NCBI RefSeq assembly: GCF_050947335.1
Contig: NW_027473604.1
Location: 62,001 to 126,000, forward strand
Length of the DNA: 64,000 bases
Source: Megachile rotundata
Taxonomy: Eukaryota > Arthropoda > Insecta > Hymenoptera > Megachilidae
Direction of reading: 5' to 3'
The translations under genes and the position numbers were made by a program. Positions 12,701 to 28,105 of this stretch are shown here, piece by piece. Every line of letters starts with the position of its first letter. Positions within the stretch are counted from its first letter, which is position 1. The notes below the pieces were generated by a model. It worked only from the letters and a program-made list of their open reading frames with translations, had not been told where the DNA came from and searched no databases.

Positions 12701-14510
12701 GTAGTTCTATCGATCATTTATGCATAATATGGCTAATATATGAGTTAGATTGATAATAATAACAGTAATAAGTATAGTAATTGTCGTTCTATCGATAATA
12801 TAACCATAATGTGGCTAATAATATGAGTTAGATTGATAATACTAAGAGTAGTGAGTATAGTAATTCTCGTTCTATCGATCATATAAGCATAATATGGCTA
12901 ATAATATGAGATAGATTGATAATAATAAGAGTAATAAGTATAGTGATTGTCGTTCTCTCGATCATATAAGCATAATATGGCTAATAATATGAGTTAGAGT
13001 GATAATACTAAGAGTAGTGAGTATAGTAATTCTCGTTCTATCGATCATATAAGCATAATATGGCTAATAATATGAGTTAGATTGATAATAATAAGAGTAA
13101 TGAGTATAGTAATTGTAGATCTATCGATCATTTAAGCATAATATGGCTAATAATATGAGTTAGATTGATAATACTAAGAGTAGTGAGTATAGTAATTCTC
13201 GTTCTATCGATCATATAAGCATAATATGGCTAATAATATGAGTTAGATTGATAATAATAAGAGTAATAAGTATAGTGATTGTCGTTCTCTCGATCATATA
13301 AGCATAATATGGCTAATAATATGAGTTAGAGTGATAATACTAAGAGTAGTGAGTATAGTAATTCTCGTTCTATCGATCATATAAGCATAATATGGCTAAT
13401 AATATGAGTTAGATTGATAATAATAAGAGTAATGAGTATAGTAATTGTAGATATATCGATCATTTAAGCATAATATGGCTAATAATATGAGTTAGATTGA
13501 TAATAATAACAGTAATAAGTATAGTAATTGTCGTTCTATCGATAATATAACCATAATATGGCTAATAATATGAGTTAGATTGATAACACTAAGAGTAGTG
13601 AGTATAGTAATTCTCGTTCTATCGATCATATAAGCATAATATGGCTAATAATATGAGTTAGATTGATAATAATAAGAGTAATGAGTATAGTAATTGTAGA
13701 TCTATCGATCATTTAAGCATAATATGGCTAATAATATGAGTTAGATTGATAATAATAACAGTAATAAGTATGGTAATTGTCGTTCTATCGATAATATAAC
13801 CATAATATGGCTAATAATATGAGTTAGATTGATAATACTAAGAGTAGTGAGTATAGTAATTCTCGTTCTATCGATCATATAAGCATAATATGGCTAATAA
13901 TATGAGTTAGATTGATAATAATAAGAGTAATAAGTATAGTGATTGTCGTTCTCTCGATCATATAAGCATAACATGGCTAATAATATGAGTTAGAGTGATA
14001 ATACTAAGAGTAGTGAGTATAGTAATTCTCATTCTGTCGATCATATAAGCATAATATGGCTAATAATATGAGTTAGATTGATAATAATAAGAGTAATAAG
14101 TATAGTATTTGTCGTTCTATCGGTCATATAAGCATAATATGGCTAATAATATGAGTTAGATTGATAATAATAAGAGTAATAAGTATAGTAATTGTCGTTC
14201 TATCGATCATATAAGCATAATATGGCTAATAATATGAGTTAGATTGATAATACTAAGAGTAGTGAGTATAGTAATTCTCGTTCTATCGATCATATAAGCA
14301 TAATATGGCTAATAATATGAGTTAGATTGATAATAATAAGAGTAATGAGTATAGTAATTGTAGATCTATCGATCATTTAAGCATAATATGGCTAATAATA
14401 TGAGTTAGATTGATAATAATAACAATAATAAGTATAGTAATTGTCGTTCTATCGATCATTTAAGCATAATATGGGTAATAATATGAGTTAGATTGATAAT
14501 ACTAAGAGTA
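6768..14510. repeat. Large near-tandem duplication, copy 1
   Basis: Matches 14732-23055. Shared rare markers: 'atgcgtta' at 6933 (partner 14897, offset 7964), 'aggagtagt' at 7701 (partner 16412, offset 8711), an 'ataagtagta' four-base deletion at 7791 (16502), 'gagcgat' with its C at 8270 (16981), 'aatggataat' at 9761 (18472), 'gctaagag' at 10601 (19146, offset 8545), 'tagcatgag' at 10911 (19456), 'gtggcta' at 12811 (21356), and 'cggtcat' at 14121 (22666). The offset steps are whole monomers: +747 (nine) and -166 (two). Positions 9854-10019 are two monomers that copy 2 lacks. Confidence 0.9.
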
Positions 14511-14731
14511 ATAAGTATAGTAATTGTCGTTCTCTCGATCATATAAGCATAATATGGCTAATAATATGAGTTAGATTGATAATACTAAGAGTAGTGAGTA
14601 TAGTAATTCTCGTTCTATCGATCATATAAGCATAATATGGCTAATAATATGAGTTAGATTGATAATAACAAGAGTAATGAGTATAGTAATTGTAGTTCTA
14701 TCGATCATTTATGCATAATATGGCTAATATA

Positions 14732-17700
14732 TGAGTCAGATTGATAATAATAACAGTAATAAGTATAGTAATTGTCGTTCTATCGATAATATAACCATAA
14801 TATGGCTAATAATATGAGTTAGATTGATAATACTAAGAGTAGTGAGTATAGTAATTCTCGTTCTATCGATCATATAAGCATAATATGGCTAATAATATGC
14901 GTTAGATTGATAATAATAAGAGTAATGAGTATAGTAATTGTAGATCTATCGATCATTTAAGCATAATATGGCTAATAATATGAGTTAGATTGATAATAAT
15001 AACAGTAATAAGTATAGTAATTGTCGTTCTATCGATAATATAACCATAATATGGCTAATAATATGAGTTAGATTGATAACACTAAGAGTAGTGAGTATAG
15101 TAATTCTCGTTCTATCGATCATATAAGCATAATATGGCTAATAATATGAGTTAGATTGATAATAATAAGAGTAATGAGTATAGTAATTGTAGATCTATCG
15201 ATCATTTAAGCATAATATGGCTAATAATATGAGTTAGATTGATAATAATAACAGTAATAAGTATAGTAATTGTCGTTCTATCGATCATTTAAGCATAATA
15301 TGGGTAATAATATGAGTCAGATTGATAATAATAACAGTAATAAGTATAGTAATTGTCGTTCTATCGATAATATAACCATAATATGGCTAATAATATGAGT
15401 TAGATTGATAATACTAAGAGTAGTGAGTATAGTAATTCTCGTTCTATCGATCATATAAGCATAATATGGCTAATAATATGAGTTAGATTGATAATAATAA
15501 GAGTAATGAGTATAGTACTTGTCGTTCTATCGATCATATAAGCATAATATGGCTAATAATATGAGTTAGATTGATAATAATAAGAGTAATAAGTATAGTA
15601 ATTGTCGTTCTATCGATCATATAAGCATAATATGGCTAATAATATGAGTTAGATTGATAATACTAAGAGTAGTGAGTATAGTAATTCTCGTTCTATCGAT
15701 CATATAAGCATAATATGGCTAATAATATGAGTCAGATTCATAATAATAACAGTAATAAGTATAGTAATTGTCGTTCTATCGATCATATAAGCATAATATG
15801 GCTAATAATATGAGTTAGAGTGATAATACTAAGAGTAGTGAGTACAGTAATTCTCATTCTATCGATCATTTAAGCATAATATGGCTAATAATATGAGTTA
15901 GATTGATAATAATAACAGTAATAAGTATAGTAATTGTCGTTCTATCGATAATATAACCATAATATGGCTAATAATATGAGTTACATTGATAATACTAAGA
16001 GTAGTGAGTATAGTAATTCTCGTTCTATCGATCATATAAGCATAATATTGCTAATAATATGAGTTAGATTGATAATAACAAGAGTAATAACTACGGTAAT
16101 TGTCGTTCTATGGATCATATAAGCATAATAAGGCTAATAATATGAGTTAGAGTGATAATACTAAGAGTGGTGAGTATAGTAATTCTCATTCTATCGATCA
16201 TATAAGCATAATATGGCTAATAATGTGAGTTAGATTGATAATAATAAGAGTAATGAGTATAGTAATTGTAGTTCTGTCGATCATATCGGCATAATATGGT
16301 TAATAATATGAGTTAGAGTGATAATACTAAGAGTAGTGAGTATAGTAATTCTCATTCTATCGATCATATAAGCATAATATGGCTAATAATATGAGTTAGA
16401 TTGATAATACCAGGAGTAGTGAGTATAGTAGTTCTCGTTCTATCGATCATATGAGCATAATATGGCTAATAATATGAGTTAGATTGATAATAATAAGAGT
16501 AATAAGTAGTAATTGTCGTTCTATCGATCACATAAGCATAATATGGCTAATAATATGAGTTAGATTGATAATACTGAGAGTAGTGAGTATAGTAATTCTC
16601 GTTCTATCGATCATATAAGCATAATATGGCTAATAATATGAGTTAGATTGATAATAATAAGAGTAATGAGTATAGTAATTGTAGATCTATCGATCATTTA
16701 AGCATAATATGGCTAATAATATGAGTTAGATTGATAATAATAACAGTAATAAGTATAGTAATTGTCGTTCTATCGATAATATAATCATAATATGGCTAAT
16801 AATATGAGTTAGATTGATAACACTAAGAGTAGTGAGTATAGTAATTCTCGTTCTATCGATCATATATGCATAATATGGCTAATAATATGAGTTAGATTGA
16901 TAATAATAAGAGTAATAACTATAGTAATTGTCGTTCTATCGATCATATAAGCATAATAAGGCTAATAATATGAGTTAGAGCGATAATACTAAGAGTAGTG
17001 AGTATAGTAATTCGCATTCTATCGATCATATATGCATAATATGGCTAATAATATGAGTTAGATTGATAATAATAAGAGTAATGAGTATAGTAATTGTAGT
17101 TCTATCGATCATTTAAGCATAATATGGCTAATAATATGAGTTAGGTTGATAATAATAAGAGTAATGGGTATACTAATTGTAGTTCTATCGATCATATCTG
17201 CATAATATGGTTAATAATATGAGTTAGATTGATAATAATAAGAGTAGTAAGTATAGTACTTGTCGTTCTATCGATCATATAAGCATAATATGGCTAATAA
17301 TATGAGTTAGATTGATAATAATAAGAGTAATAAGTATAGTATTTGTCGTTCTATCGGTCATATAAGCATAATATGGCTAATAATATGAGTTAGATTGATA
17401 ATAATAAGAGTAATAAGTATAGTAATTGTCGTTCTATCGATCATATAAGCATAATATGGCTAATAATATGAGTTAGATTGATAATACTAAGAGTAGTGAG
17501 TATAGTAATTCTCGTTCTATCGATCATATAAGCATAATATGGCTAATAATATGAGTTAGATTGATAATAATAAGAGTAATGAGTATAGTAATTGAAGATC
17601 TATCGATCATTTAAGCATAATATGGCTAATAATATGAGTTAGATTGATAATAATAACAATAATAAGTATAGTAATTGTCGTTCTATCGATCATTTAAGCA

Positions 17701-20700
17701 TAATATGGGTAATAATATGAGTTAGATTGATAATACTAAGAGTAGTGAGTATAGTAATTCTCGTTCTATCGATCATATAAGCATAATATGGCTAATAATA
17801 TGAGTTAGATTGATAATAATAAGAGTAATAAGTATAGTGATTGTCGTTCTCTCGATCATATAAGCATAACATGGCTAATAATATGAGTTAGAGTGATAAT
17901 ACTAAGAGTAGTGAGTATAGTAATTCTCATTCTGTCGATCATATAAGCATAATATGGCTAATAATATGAGTTAGATTGATAATAATAACAGTAATAAGTA
18001 TAGTAATTGTCGTTCTATCGATAATATAAGCATAATATGGCTAATAATATGAGTTAGATTGATAATACTAAGAGTAGTGAGTATAGTAATTGTCGTTCTA
18101 TCGATCATATAAGCATAATATGGCTAATAATATGAGTTAGATTGATAATAATAAGAGTAATAAGTATAGTATTTGTCGTTCTATCGATCATGTAAGCATA
18201 ATATGGCTAATAATACGAGTTAGATTGATAATAATAAGAGTAATGAGTATAGTAATTGTAGATCTATCGATCATTTAAGCATAATATTCCTAATAATATG
18301 AGTTAGATTGATAATAATAACAGTAATAAGTATAGTAATTGTCGTTCTATCGATAATATAATCATAATATGGCTAATAATATGAGTTAGATTGATAATAC
18401 TAAGAGTAGTGAGTATAGTAATTCTCGTTCTATCGATCATATAAGCATAATATGGCTAATAATATGAGTTAAATGGATAATAATAAGAGTAATAAGTATA
18501 GTATTTGTCGTTCTATCGATCATATAAGCATAATATGGCTAATAATATGAGTTAGATTGATAATACTAAGAGTAGTGAGTATAGTAATTCTCGTTCTATC
18601 GATCATATAAGCATAATATGGCTAATAATATGAGTTAGATTGATAATAATAAGAGTAATGAGTATAGTAATTGTAGATCTATCGATCATTTAAGCATAAT
18701 ATGGCTAATAATATGAGTTAGATTGATAATAATAACAGTAATAAGTATAGTAATTGTCGTTCTATCGATAATATAAGCATAATATGGCTAATAATATGAG
18801 TTAGATTGATAATACTAAGAGTAGTGAGTATAGTAATTCTCGTTCTATCGATCATATAAGCATAATATGGCTAATAATATGAGTTAAATGGATAATAATA
18901 AGAGTAATAAGTATAGTATTTGTCGTTCTATCGATCATATAAGCATAATATGGCTAATAATATGAGTTAGATTGATAATAATAAGAGTAATGAGTATAGT
19001 AATTGTAGTTCTATCGATCATTTAAGCATAATATGGCTAATAATATGAGTTAGATTGATAATAATAACAGTAATAAGTATAGTAATTGTCGTTCTATCGA
19101 TAATATAACCATAATATGGCTAATAATATGAGTTAGATTGATAATGCTAAGAGTAGTGAGTATAGTAATTCCCGTTCTATCGATCATATAAGCATAATAT
19201 GGCTAATAATATGAGTTAGATTGATAATACTAAGAGTAGTGAGTATAGTAATTCTCATTCTATCGATCATATAAGCACAATATGGCTAATAATATGAGTT
19301 AGATTGATAATAATAAGAGTAATAAGTATAGTAATTGTCGTTCTATCGATCATATCTGCATAATTTGGTTAATAATATGAGTTAGATTGATAATAATAAG
19401 AGTAATAAGTGTAGTAATTGTCGTTATATCGATCATATAACCATAATATGGCTAATAGCATGAGTTAGATTGATAATAATAAGAGTAATGAGTATAGTAA
19501 TTGTCGTTCTATCGATCATATCTGCATAATATGGTTAATAATATGAGTTAGATTGATAATAGTGAGTGTAATAAATATAGTAATTGTCGTTCTATCGCTC
19601 ATATAAGCACAATATGGCTAATAATATGAGTTAGATTGATAATAATAAGAGTAATAAGTATAGTAATTGTCGTTCTATCGATCATATAAGCATAATATGG
19701 CTAATAATATGAGTTAGATTGATAATAATAAGAGTAATAAGTATAGTAATTGTCGTTCTATCGATCATATAAGCATAATATGGCTAATAATATGAGTTAG
19801 ATTGATAATACTAAGAGTAGTGAGTATAGTATTTCTCGTTCTATCGATCATATAAGCATAATATGGCTAATAATATGAGTTAGATTGATAATAATAAGAG
19901 TAATGAGTATAGTAATTGTAGATCTATCGATCATTTAAGCGTAATATGGCTAATAATATGAGTTAGATTGATAATAATAACAATAATAAGTATAGTAATT
20001 GTCGTTCTATCGATCATTTAAGCATAATATGGGTAATAATATGAGTCAGATTGATAATAATAACAGTAATAAGTATGGTAATTGTCGTTCTATCGATAAT
20101 ATAAGCATAATATGGCTAATACTATGAGTTAGATTGATAATACTAAGAGTAGTGAGTATAGTAATTCTCGTTCTATCGATCATATAAGCATAATAAGGCT
20201 AATAATATGAGTTAGATTGATAATACTAAGAGTAGTGAGTATAGTAATTGTCGTTCTATCGATCATATAAGCATAATATGGCTAATAATATGAGTTAGAT
20301 TGATAATAATAAGAGTAATGAGTATAGTAATTGTAGATCTATCGATCATTTAAGCATAATATGGCTAATAATATGAGTTGGATTGATAATAATAACAGTA
20401 ATAAGTATAGTAATTGTCGTTCTATCGATAATATAACCATAATATGGCTAATAATATGAGTTAGATTGATAATACTAAGAGTAGTGAGTATAGTAATTCT
20501 CGTTCTATCGATCATATAAGCATAATATGGCTAATAATATGAGTTAGATTGATAATAATAAGAGTAATAAGTATAGTAATTGTCGTTCTCTCGATCATAT
20601 AAGCATAATATGGCTAATAGTATGAGTTAGAGTGATAATACTAAGAGTAGTGAGTACAGTAATTCTCATTCTATCGATCATATAAGCATAATATGGCTAG

Positions 20701-23055
20701 TAATATGAGTTAGATTGATAATAATAAGAGTAATAAGTATAGTATTTGTCGTTCTATCGATCATGTAAGCATAATATGGCTAATAATACGAGTTAGATTG
20801 ATAATAATAAGAGTAATGAGTATAGTAATTGTAGATCTATCGATCATTTAAGCATAATATGGCTAATAATATGAGTTAGATTGATAATAATAAGAGTAAT
20901 GAGTATAGTAATTGTAGATCTATCGATCATTTAAGCATAATATGGCTAATAATATGAGTTAGATTGATAATAATAACAGTAATAAGTATAGTAATTGTCG
21001 TTCTATCGATCATTTAAGCATAATATGGGTAATAATATGAGTCAGATTGATAATAATAACAGTAATAAGTATAGTAATTGTTGTTCTATCGATAATATAA
21101 GCATAATATGGCTAATAATATGAGTTAGATTGATAATACTAAGAGTAGTGAGTATAGTAATTCTCGTTCTATCGATCACATAAGCATAATATGGCTAATA
21201 ATATGAGTTAGATTGATAATAACAAGAGTAATGAGTATAGTAATTGTAGTTCTATCGATCATTTATGCATAATATGGCTAATATATGAGTTAGATTGATA
21301 ATAATAACAGTAATAAGTATAGTAATTGTCGTTCTATCGATAATATAACCATAATGTGGCTAATAATATGAGTTAGATTGATAATACTAAGAGTAGTGAG
21401 TATAGTAATTCTCGTTCTATCGATCATATAAGCATAATATGGCTAATAATATGAGATAGATTGATAATAATAAGAGTAATAAGTATAGTGATTGTCGTTC
21501 TCTCGATCATATAAGCATAATATGGCTAATAATATGAGTTAGAGTGATAATACTAAGAGTAGTGAGTATAGTAATTCTCGTTCTATCGATCATATAAGCA
21601 TAATATGGCTAATAATATGAGTTAGATTGATAATAATAAGAGTAATGAGTATAGTAATTGTAGATCTATCGATCATTTAAGCATAATATGGCTAATAATA
21701 TGAGTTAGATTGATAATACTAAGAGTAGTGAGTATAGTAATTCTGGTTCTATCGATCATATAAGCATAATATGGCTAATAATATGAGTTAGATTGATAAT
21801 AATAAGAGTAATAAGTATAGTGATTGTCGTTCTCTCGATCATATAAGCATAATATGGCTAATAATATGAGTTAGAGTGATAATACTAAGAGTAGTGAGTA
21901 TAGTAATTCTCGTTCTATCGATCATATAAGCATAATATGGCTAATAATATGAGTTAGATTGATAATAATAAGAGTAATGAGTATAGTAATTGTAGATCTA
22001 TCGATCATTTAAGCATAATATGGCTAATAATATGAGTTAGATTGATAATAATAACAGTAATAAGTATAGTAATTGTCGTTCTATCGATAATATAACCATA
22101 ATATGGCTAATAATATGAGTTAGATTGATAACACTAAGAGTAGTGAGTATAGTAATTCTCGTTCTATCGATCATATAAGCATAATATGGCTAATAATATG
22201 AGTTAGATTGATAATAATAAGAGTAATGAGTATAGTAATTGTAGATCTATCGATCATTTAAGCATAATATGGCTAATAATATGAGTTAGATTGATAATAA
22301 TAACAGTAATAAGTATAGTAATTGTCGTTCTATCGATAATATAACCATAATATGGCTAATAATATGAGTTAGATTGATAATACTAAGAGTAGTGAGTATA
22401 GTAATTCTCGTTCTATCGATCATATAAGCATAATATGGCTAATAATATGAGTTAGATTGATAATAATAAGAGTAATAAGTATAGTGATTGTCGTTCTCTC
22501 GATCATATAAGCATAACATGGCTAATAATATGAGTTAGAGTGACAATACTAAGAGTAGTGAGTATAGTAATTCTCATTCTGTCGATCATATAAGCATAAT
22601 ATGGCTAATAATATGAGTTAGATTGATAATAATAAGAGTAATAAGTATAGTATTTGTCGTTCTATCGGTCATATAAGCATAATATGGCTAATAATATGAG
22701 TTAGATTGATAATAATAAGAGTAATAAGTATAGTAATTGTCGTTCTATCGATCATATAAGCATAATATGGCTAATAATATGAGTTAGATTGATAATACTA
22801 AGAGTGTTGAGTATAGTAATTCTCGTTCTATCGATCATATAAGCATAATATGGCTAATAATATGAGTTAGATTGATAATAATAAGAGTAATGAGTATAGT
22901 AATTGTAGATCTATCGATCATTTAAGCATAATATGGCTAATAATATGAGTTAGATTGATAATAATAACAATAATAAGTATAGTAATTGTCGTTCTATCGA
23001 TCATTTAAGCATAATATGGGTAATAATATGAGTTAGATTGATAATACTAAGAGTA
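14732..23055. repeat. Large near-tandem duplication, copy 2
   Basis: Partner of 6768-14510, starting only 221 bases after that copy ends. It carries about nine extra monomers around 15664-16410 (747 bp) and lacks two monomers relative to copy 1 near 18564. Private differences are few: for example 'gtgacaatac' near 22540, 'attctggttc' near 21740 and 'gagttggattg' near 20378, while copy 1 has private 'gattatttaagcg' near 11385. The sharing of many rare markers shows one event of about 96 monomers rather than chance similarity. Confidence 0.9.
15664..16410. repeat. Nine-monomer insertion within duplication copy 2
   Basis: The offset to copy 1 is 7964 before this stretch and 8711 after it; the difference of 747 is exactly 9 x 83. 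The stretch is ordinary satellite with its own variants: 'gattcataat' near 15735, 'ctacggtaat' near 16091, 'tatggatc' near 16110, 'gagtggtgag' near 16165. It resembles material around 690-880 and other block A copies rather than the equivalent place in copy 1. It may instead be a deletion in copy 1. Confidence 0.75.
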
Positions 23056-25680
23056 GTGAGTATAGTAATTCTCGTTCTATCGATCATATAAGCATAATAT
23101 GGCTAATAATATGAGTTAGATTGATAATAATAAGAGTAATAAGTATAGTGATTGTCGTTCTCTCGATCATATAAGCATAACATGGCTAATAATATGAGTT
23201 AGAGTGATAATACTAAGAGTAGTGAGTATAGTAATTCTCATTCTGTCGATCATATAAGCATAATATGGCTAATAATATGAGTTAGATTGATAATAATAAC
23301 AGTAATAAGTATAGTAATTGTCGTTCTATCGATAATATAAGCATAATATGGCTAATAATATGAGTTAGATTGATAATACTAAGAGTAATAAGTATAGTAA
23401 TTGTCGTTCTCTCGATCATATAAGCATAATATGGCTAATAATATGAGTTAGATTGATAATACTAAGAGTAGTGAGTATAGTAATTCTCGTTCTATCGATC
23501 ATATAAGCATAATATGGCTAATAATATGAGTTAGATTGATAATAATAAGAGTAATGAGTATAGTAATTGTAGATCTATCGATCATTTAAGCATAATATGG
23601 CTAATAATATGAGTTAGATTGATAATAATAACAATAATAAGTATAGTAATTGTCGTTCTATCGATCATTTAAGCATAATATGGGTAATAATATGAGTTAG
23701 ATTGATAATACTAAGAGTAGTGAGTATAGTAATTCTCGTTCTATCGATCATATAAGCATAATATGGCTAATAATATGAGTTAGATTGATAATAATAAGAG
23801 TAATAAGTATAGTGATTGTCGTTCTCTCGATCATATAAGCATAACATGGCTAATAATATGAGTTAGAGTGATAATACTAAGAGTAGTGAGTATAGTAATT
23901 GTAGATCTATCGATCATTTAAGCATAATATGGCTAATAATATGAGTTAGATTGATAATAATAAGAGTAATGAGTATAGTAATTGTAGATCTATCGATCAT
24001 TTAAGCATAATATGGCTAATAATATGAGTTAGATTGATAATAATAACAGTAATAAGTATAGTAATTGTCGTTCTATCGATCATTTAAGCATAATATGGGT
24101 AATAATATGAGTCAGATTGATAATAATAACAGTAATAAGTATAGTAATTGTTGTTCTATCGATAATATAAGCATAATATGGCTAATAATATGAGTTAGAT
24201 TGATAATACTAAGAGTAGTGAGTATAGTAATTCTCGTTCTATCGATCATATAAGCATAATATGGCTAATAATATGAGTTAGATTGATAATAACAAGAGTA
24301 ATGAGTATAGTAATTGTAGTTCTATCGATCATTTATGCATAATATGGCTAATATATGAGTTAGATTGATAATAATAACAGTAATAAGTATAGTAATTGTC
24401 GTTCTATCGATAATATAACCATAATATGGCTAATAATATGAGTTAGATTGATAATACTAAGAGTAGTGAGTATAGTAATTCTCGTTCTATCGATCATATA
24501 AGCATAATATGGCTAATAATATGAGTTAGATTGATAATAATAAGAGTAATAAGTATAGTGATTGTCGTTCTCTCGATCATATAAGCATAATATGCCTAAT
24601 AATATGAGTTAGAGTGATAATACTAAGAGTAGTGAGTATAGTAATTCTCGTTCTATCGATCATATAAGCATAATATGGCTAATAATATGAGTTAGATTGA
24701 TAATAATAAGAGTAATGAGTATAGTAATTGTAGATCTATCGATCATTTAAGCATAATATGGCTAATAATATGAGTTAGATTGATAATAATAACAGTAATA
24801 AGTATAGTAATTGTCGTTCTATCGATAATATAACCATAATATGGCTAATAATATGAGTTAGATTGATAACACTAAGAGTAGTGAGTATAGTAATTCTCGT
24901 TCTATCGATCATATAAGCATAATATGGCTAATAATATGAGTTAGATTGATAATAATAACAGTAATAAGTATAGTAATTGTCGTTCTATCGATCATTTAAG
25001 CATAATATGGGTAATAATATGAGTCAGATTGATAATAATAACAGTAATAGGTATAGTAATTGTTGTTCTATCGATAATATAAGCATAATATGGCTAATAA
25101 TATGAGTTAGATTGATAATACTAAGAGTAGTGAGTATAGTAATTGTCGTTCTATCGATCATATAAGCATAATATGGCTAATAATATGAGTTAGATTGATA
25201 ATAATAAGAGTAATGAGTATAGTAATTGTAGATCTATCGATCATTTAAGCATAATATGGCTAATAATATGAGTTAGATTGATAATAATAACAGTAATAAG
25301 TATAGTAATTGTCGTTCTATCGATAATATATCCATAATATGGCTAATAATATGAGTTAGATTGATAATACTAAGAGTAGTGAGTATAGTAATTCTCGTTC
25401 TATCGATCATATAAGCATAATATGGCTAATAATATGAGTTAGATTGATAATAATAAGAGTAATAAGTATAGTAATTGTCGTTCTCTCGATCATATAAGCA
25501 TAATATGGCTAATAATATGAGTTAGAGTGATAATACTAAGAGTAGTGAGTACAGTAATTCTCATTCTATCGATCATATAAGCATAATATGGCTAGTAATA
25601 TGAGTTAGATTGATAATAATAAGAGTAATAAGTATAGTATTTGTCGTTCTATCGATCATGTAAGCATAATATGGCTAATA

Positions 25681-27422
25681 ATACGAGTTAGATTGATAAT
25701 AATAAGAGTAATGAGTATAGTAATTGTAGATCTATCGATCATTTAAGCATAATATGGCTAATAATATGAGTTAGATTGATAATAATAACAGTAATAAGTA
25801 TAGTAATTGTCGTTCTATCGATCATTTAAGCATAATATGGGTAATAATATGAGTCAGATTGATAATAATAACAGTAATAAGTATAGTAATTGTTGTTCTA
25901 TCGATAATATAAGCATAATATGGCTAATAATATGAGTTAGATTGATAATACTAAGAGTAGTGAGTATAGTAATTCTCGTTCTATCGATCATATAAGCATA
26001 ATATGGCTAATAATATGAGTTAGATTGATAATAACAAGAGTAATGAGTATAGTAATTGTAGTTCTATCGATCATTTATGCATAATATGGCTAATATATGA
26101 GTTAGATTGATAATAATAACAGTAATAAGTATAGTAATTGTCGTTCTATCGATAATATAACCATAATATGGCTAATAATATGAGTTAGATTGATAATACT
26201 AAGAGTAGTGAGTATAGTAATTCTCGTTCTATCGATCATATAAGCATAATATGGCTAATAATATGAGTTAGATTGATAATAATAAGAGTAATAAGTATAG
26301 TGATTGTCGTTCTCTCGATCATATAAGCATAATATGCCTAATAATATGAGTTAGAGTGATAATACTAAGAGTAGTGAGTATAGTAATTCTCGTTCTATCG
26401 ATCATATAAGCATAATATGGCTAATAATATGAGTTAGATTGATAATAATAAGAGTAATGAGTATAGTAATTGTAGATCTATCGATCATTTAAGCATAATA
26501 TGGCTAATAATATGAGTTAGATTGATAATAATAACAGTAATAAGTATAGTAATTGTCGTTCTATCGATAATATAACCATAATATGGCTAATAATATGAGT
26601 TAGATTGATAACACTAAGAGTAGTGAGTATAGTAATTCTCGTTCTATCGATCATATAAGCATAATATGGCTAATAATATGAGTTAGATTGATAATAATAA
26701 CAGTAATAAGTATAGTAATTGTCGTTTTATCGATCATTTAAGCATAATATGGGTAATAATATGAGTCAGATTGATAATAATAACAGTAATAGGTATAGTA
26801 ATTGTTGTTCTATCGATAATATAAGCATAATATGGCTAATAATATGAGTTAGATTGATAATACTAAGAGTAGTGAGTATAGTAATTGTCGTTCTATCGAT
26901 CATATAAGCATAATATGGCTAATAATATGAGTTAGATTGATAATAATAAGAGTAATGAGTATAGTAATTGTAGATCTATCGATCATTTAAGCATAATATG
27001 GCTAATAATATGAGTTAGATTGATAATAATAACAGTAATAAGTATAGTAATTGTCGTTCTATCGATAATATATCCATAATATGGCTAATAATATGAGTTA
27101 GATTGATAATACTAAGAGTAGTGAGTATAGTAATTCTCGTTCTATCGATCATATAAGCATAATATGGCTAATAATATGAGTTAGATTGATAATAATAAGA
27201 GTAATAAGTATAGTAATTGTCGTTCTCTCGATCATATAAGCATAATATGGCTAATAATATGAGTTAGAGTGATAATACTAAGAGTAGTGAGTACAGTAAT
27301 TCTCATTCTATCGATCATATAAGCATAATATGGCTAGTAATATGAGTTAGATTGATAATAATAAGAGTAATAAGTATAGTATTTGTCGTTCTATCGATCA
27401 TGTAAGCATAATATGGCTAATA
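25681..27422. repeat. Higher-order unit, 21 monomers (1742 bp)
   Basis: Delimited by the 'atacgag' marker of the N-type monomer at 25681 and 27423. Length is 21 x 83 - 1, the missing base being one 82-bp H monomer. Monomer order after N: A, F, G, C, H, B, C, D (with 'tatgcctaat'), E, A, B, 'gataacac' form, F, G (with 'aggtatag'), C, A, B (with 'atccataat'), C, D-like, E-like (with 'gctagtaat'). The 'gcctaat' marker at 24595 and 26337 shows the same 1742 offset, so the preceding 1.7 kb is a further copy. Confidence 0.88.
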
Positions 27423-28105
27423 ATACGAGTTAGATTGATAATAATAAGAGTAATGAGTATAGTAATTGTAGATCTATCGATCATTTAAGCATAATATGGC
27501 TAATAATATGAGTTAGATTGATAATAATAAGAGTAATGAGTATAGTAATTGTAGATCTATCGATCATTTAAGCATAATATGGCTAATAATATGAGTTAGA
27601 TTGATAATAATAACAGTAATAAGTATAGTAATTGTCGTTCTATCGATCATTTAAGCATAATATGGGTAATAATATGAGTCAGATTGATAATAATAACAGT
27701 AATAAGTATAGTAATTGTTGTTCTATCGATAATATAAGCATAATATGGCTAATAATATGAGTTAGATTGATAATACTAAGAGTAGTGAGTATAGTAATTC
27801 TCGTTCTATCGATCATATAAGCATAATATGGCTAATAATATGAGTTAGATTGATAATAACAAGAGTAATGAGTATAGTAATTGTAGTTCTATCGATCATT
27901 TATGCATAATATGGCTAATATATGAGTTAGATTGATAATAATAACAGTAATAAGTATAGTAATTGTCGTTCTATCGATAATATAACCATAATATGGCTAA
28001 TAATATGAGTTAGATTGATAATACTAAGAGTAATAAGTATAGTAATTGTCGTTCTCTCGATCATATAAGCATAATATGGCTAATAATATGAGTTAGATTG
28101 ATAAT

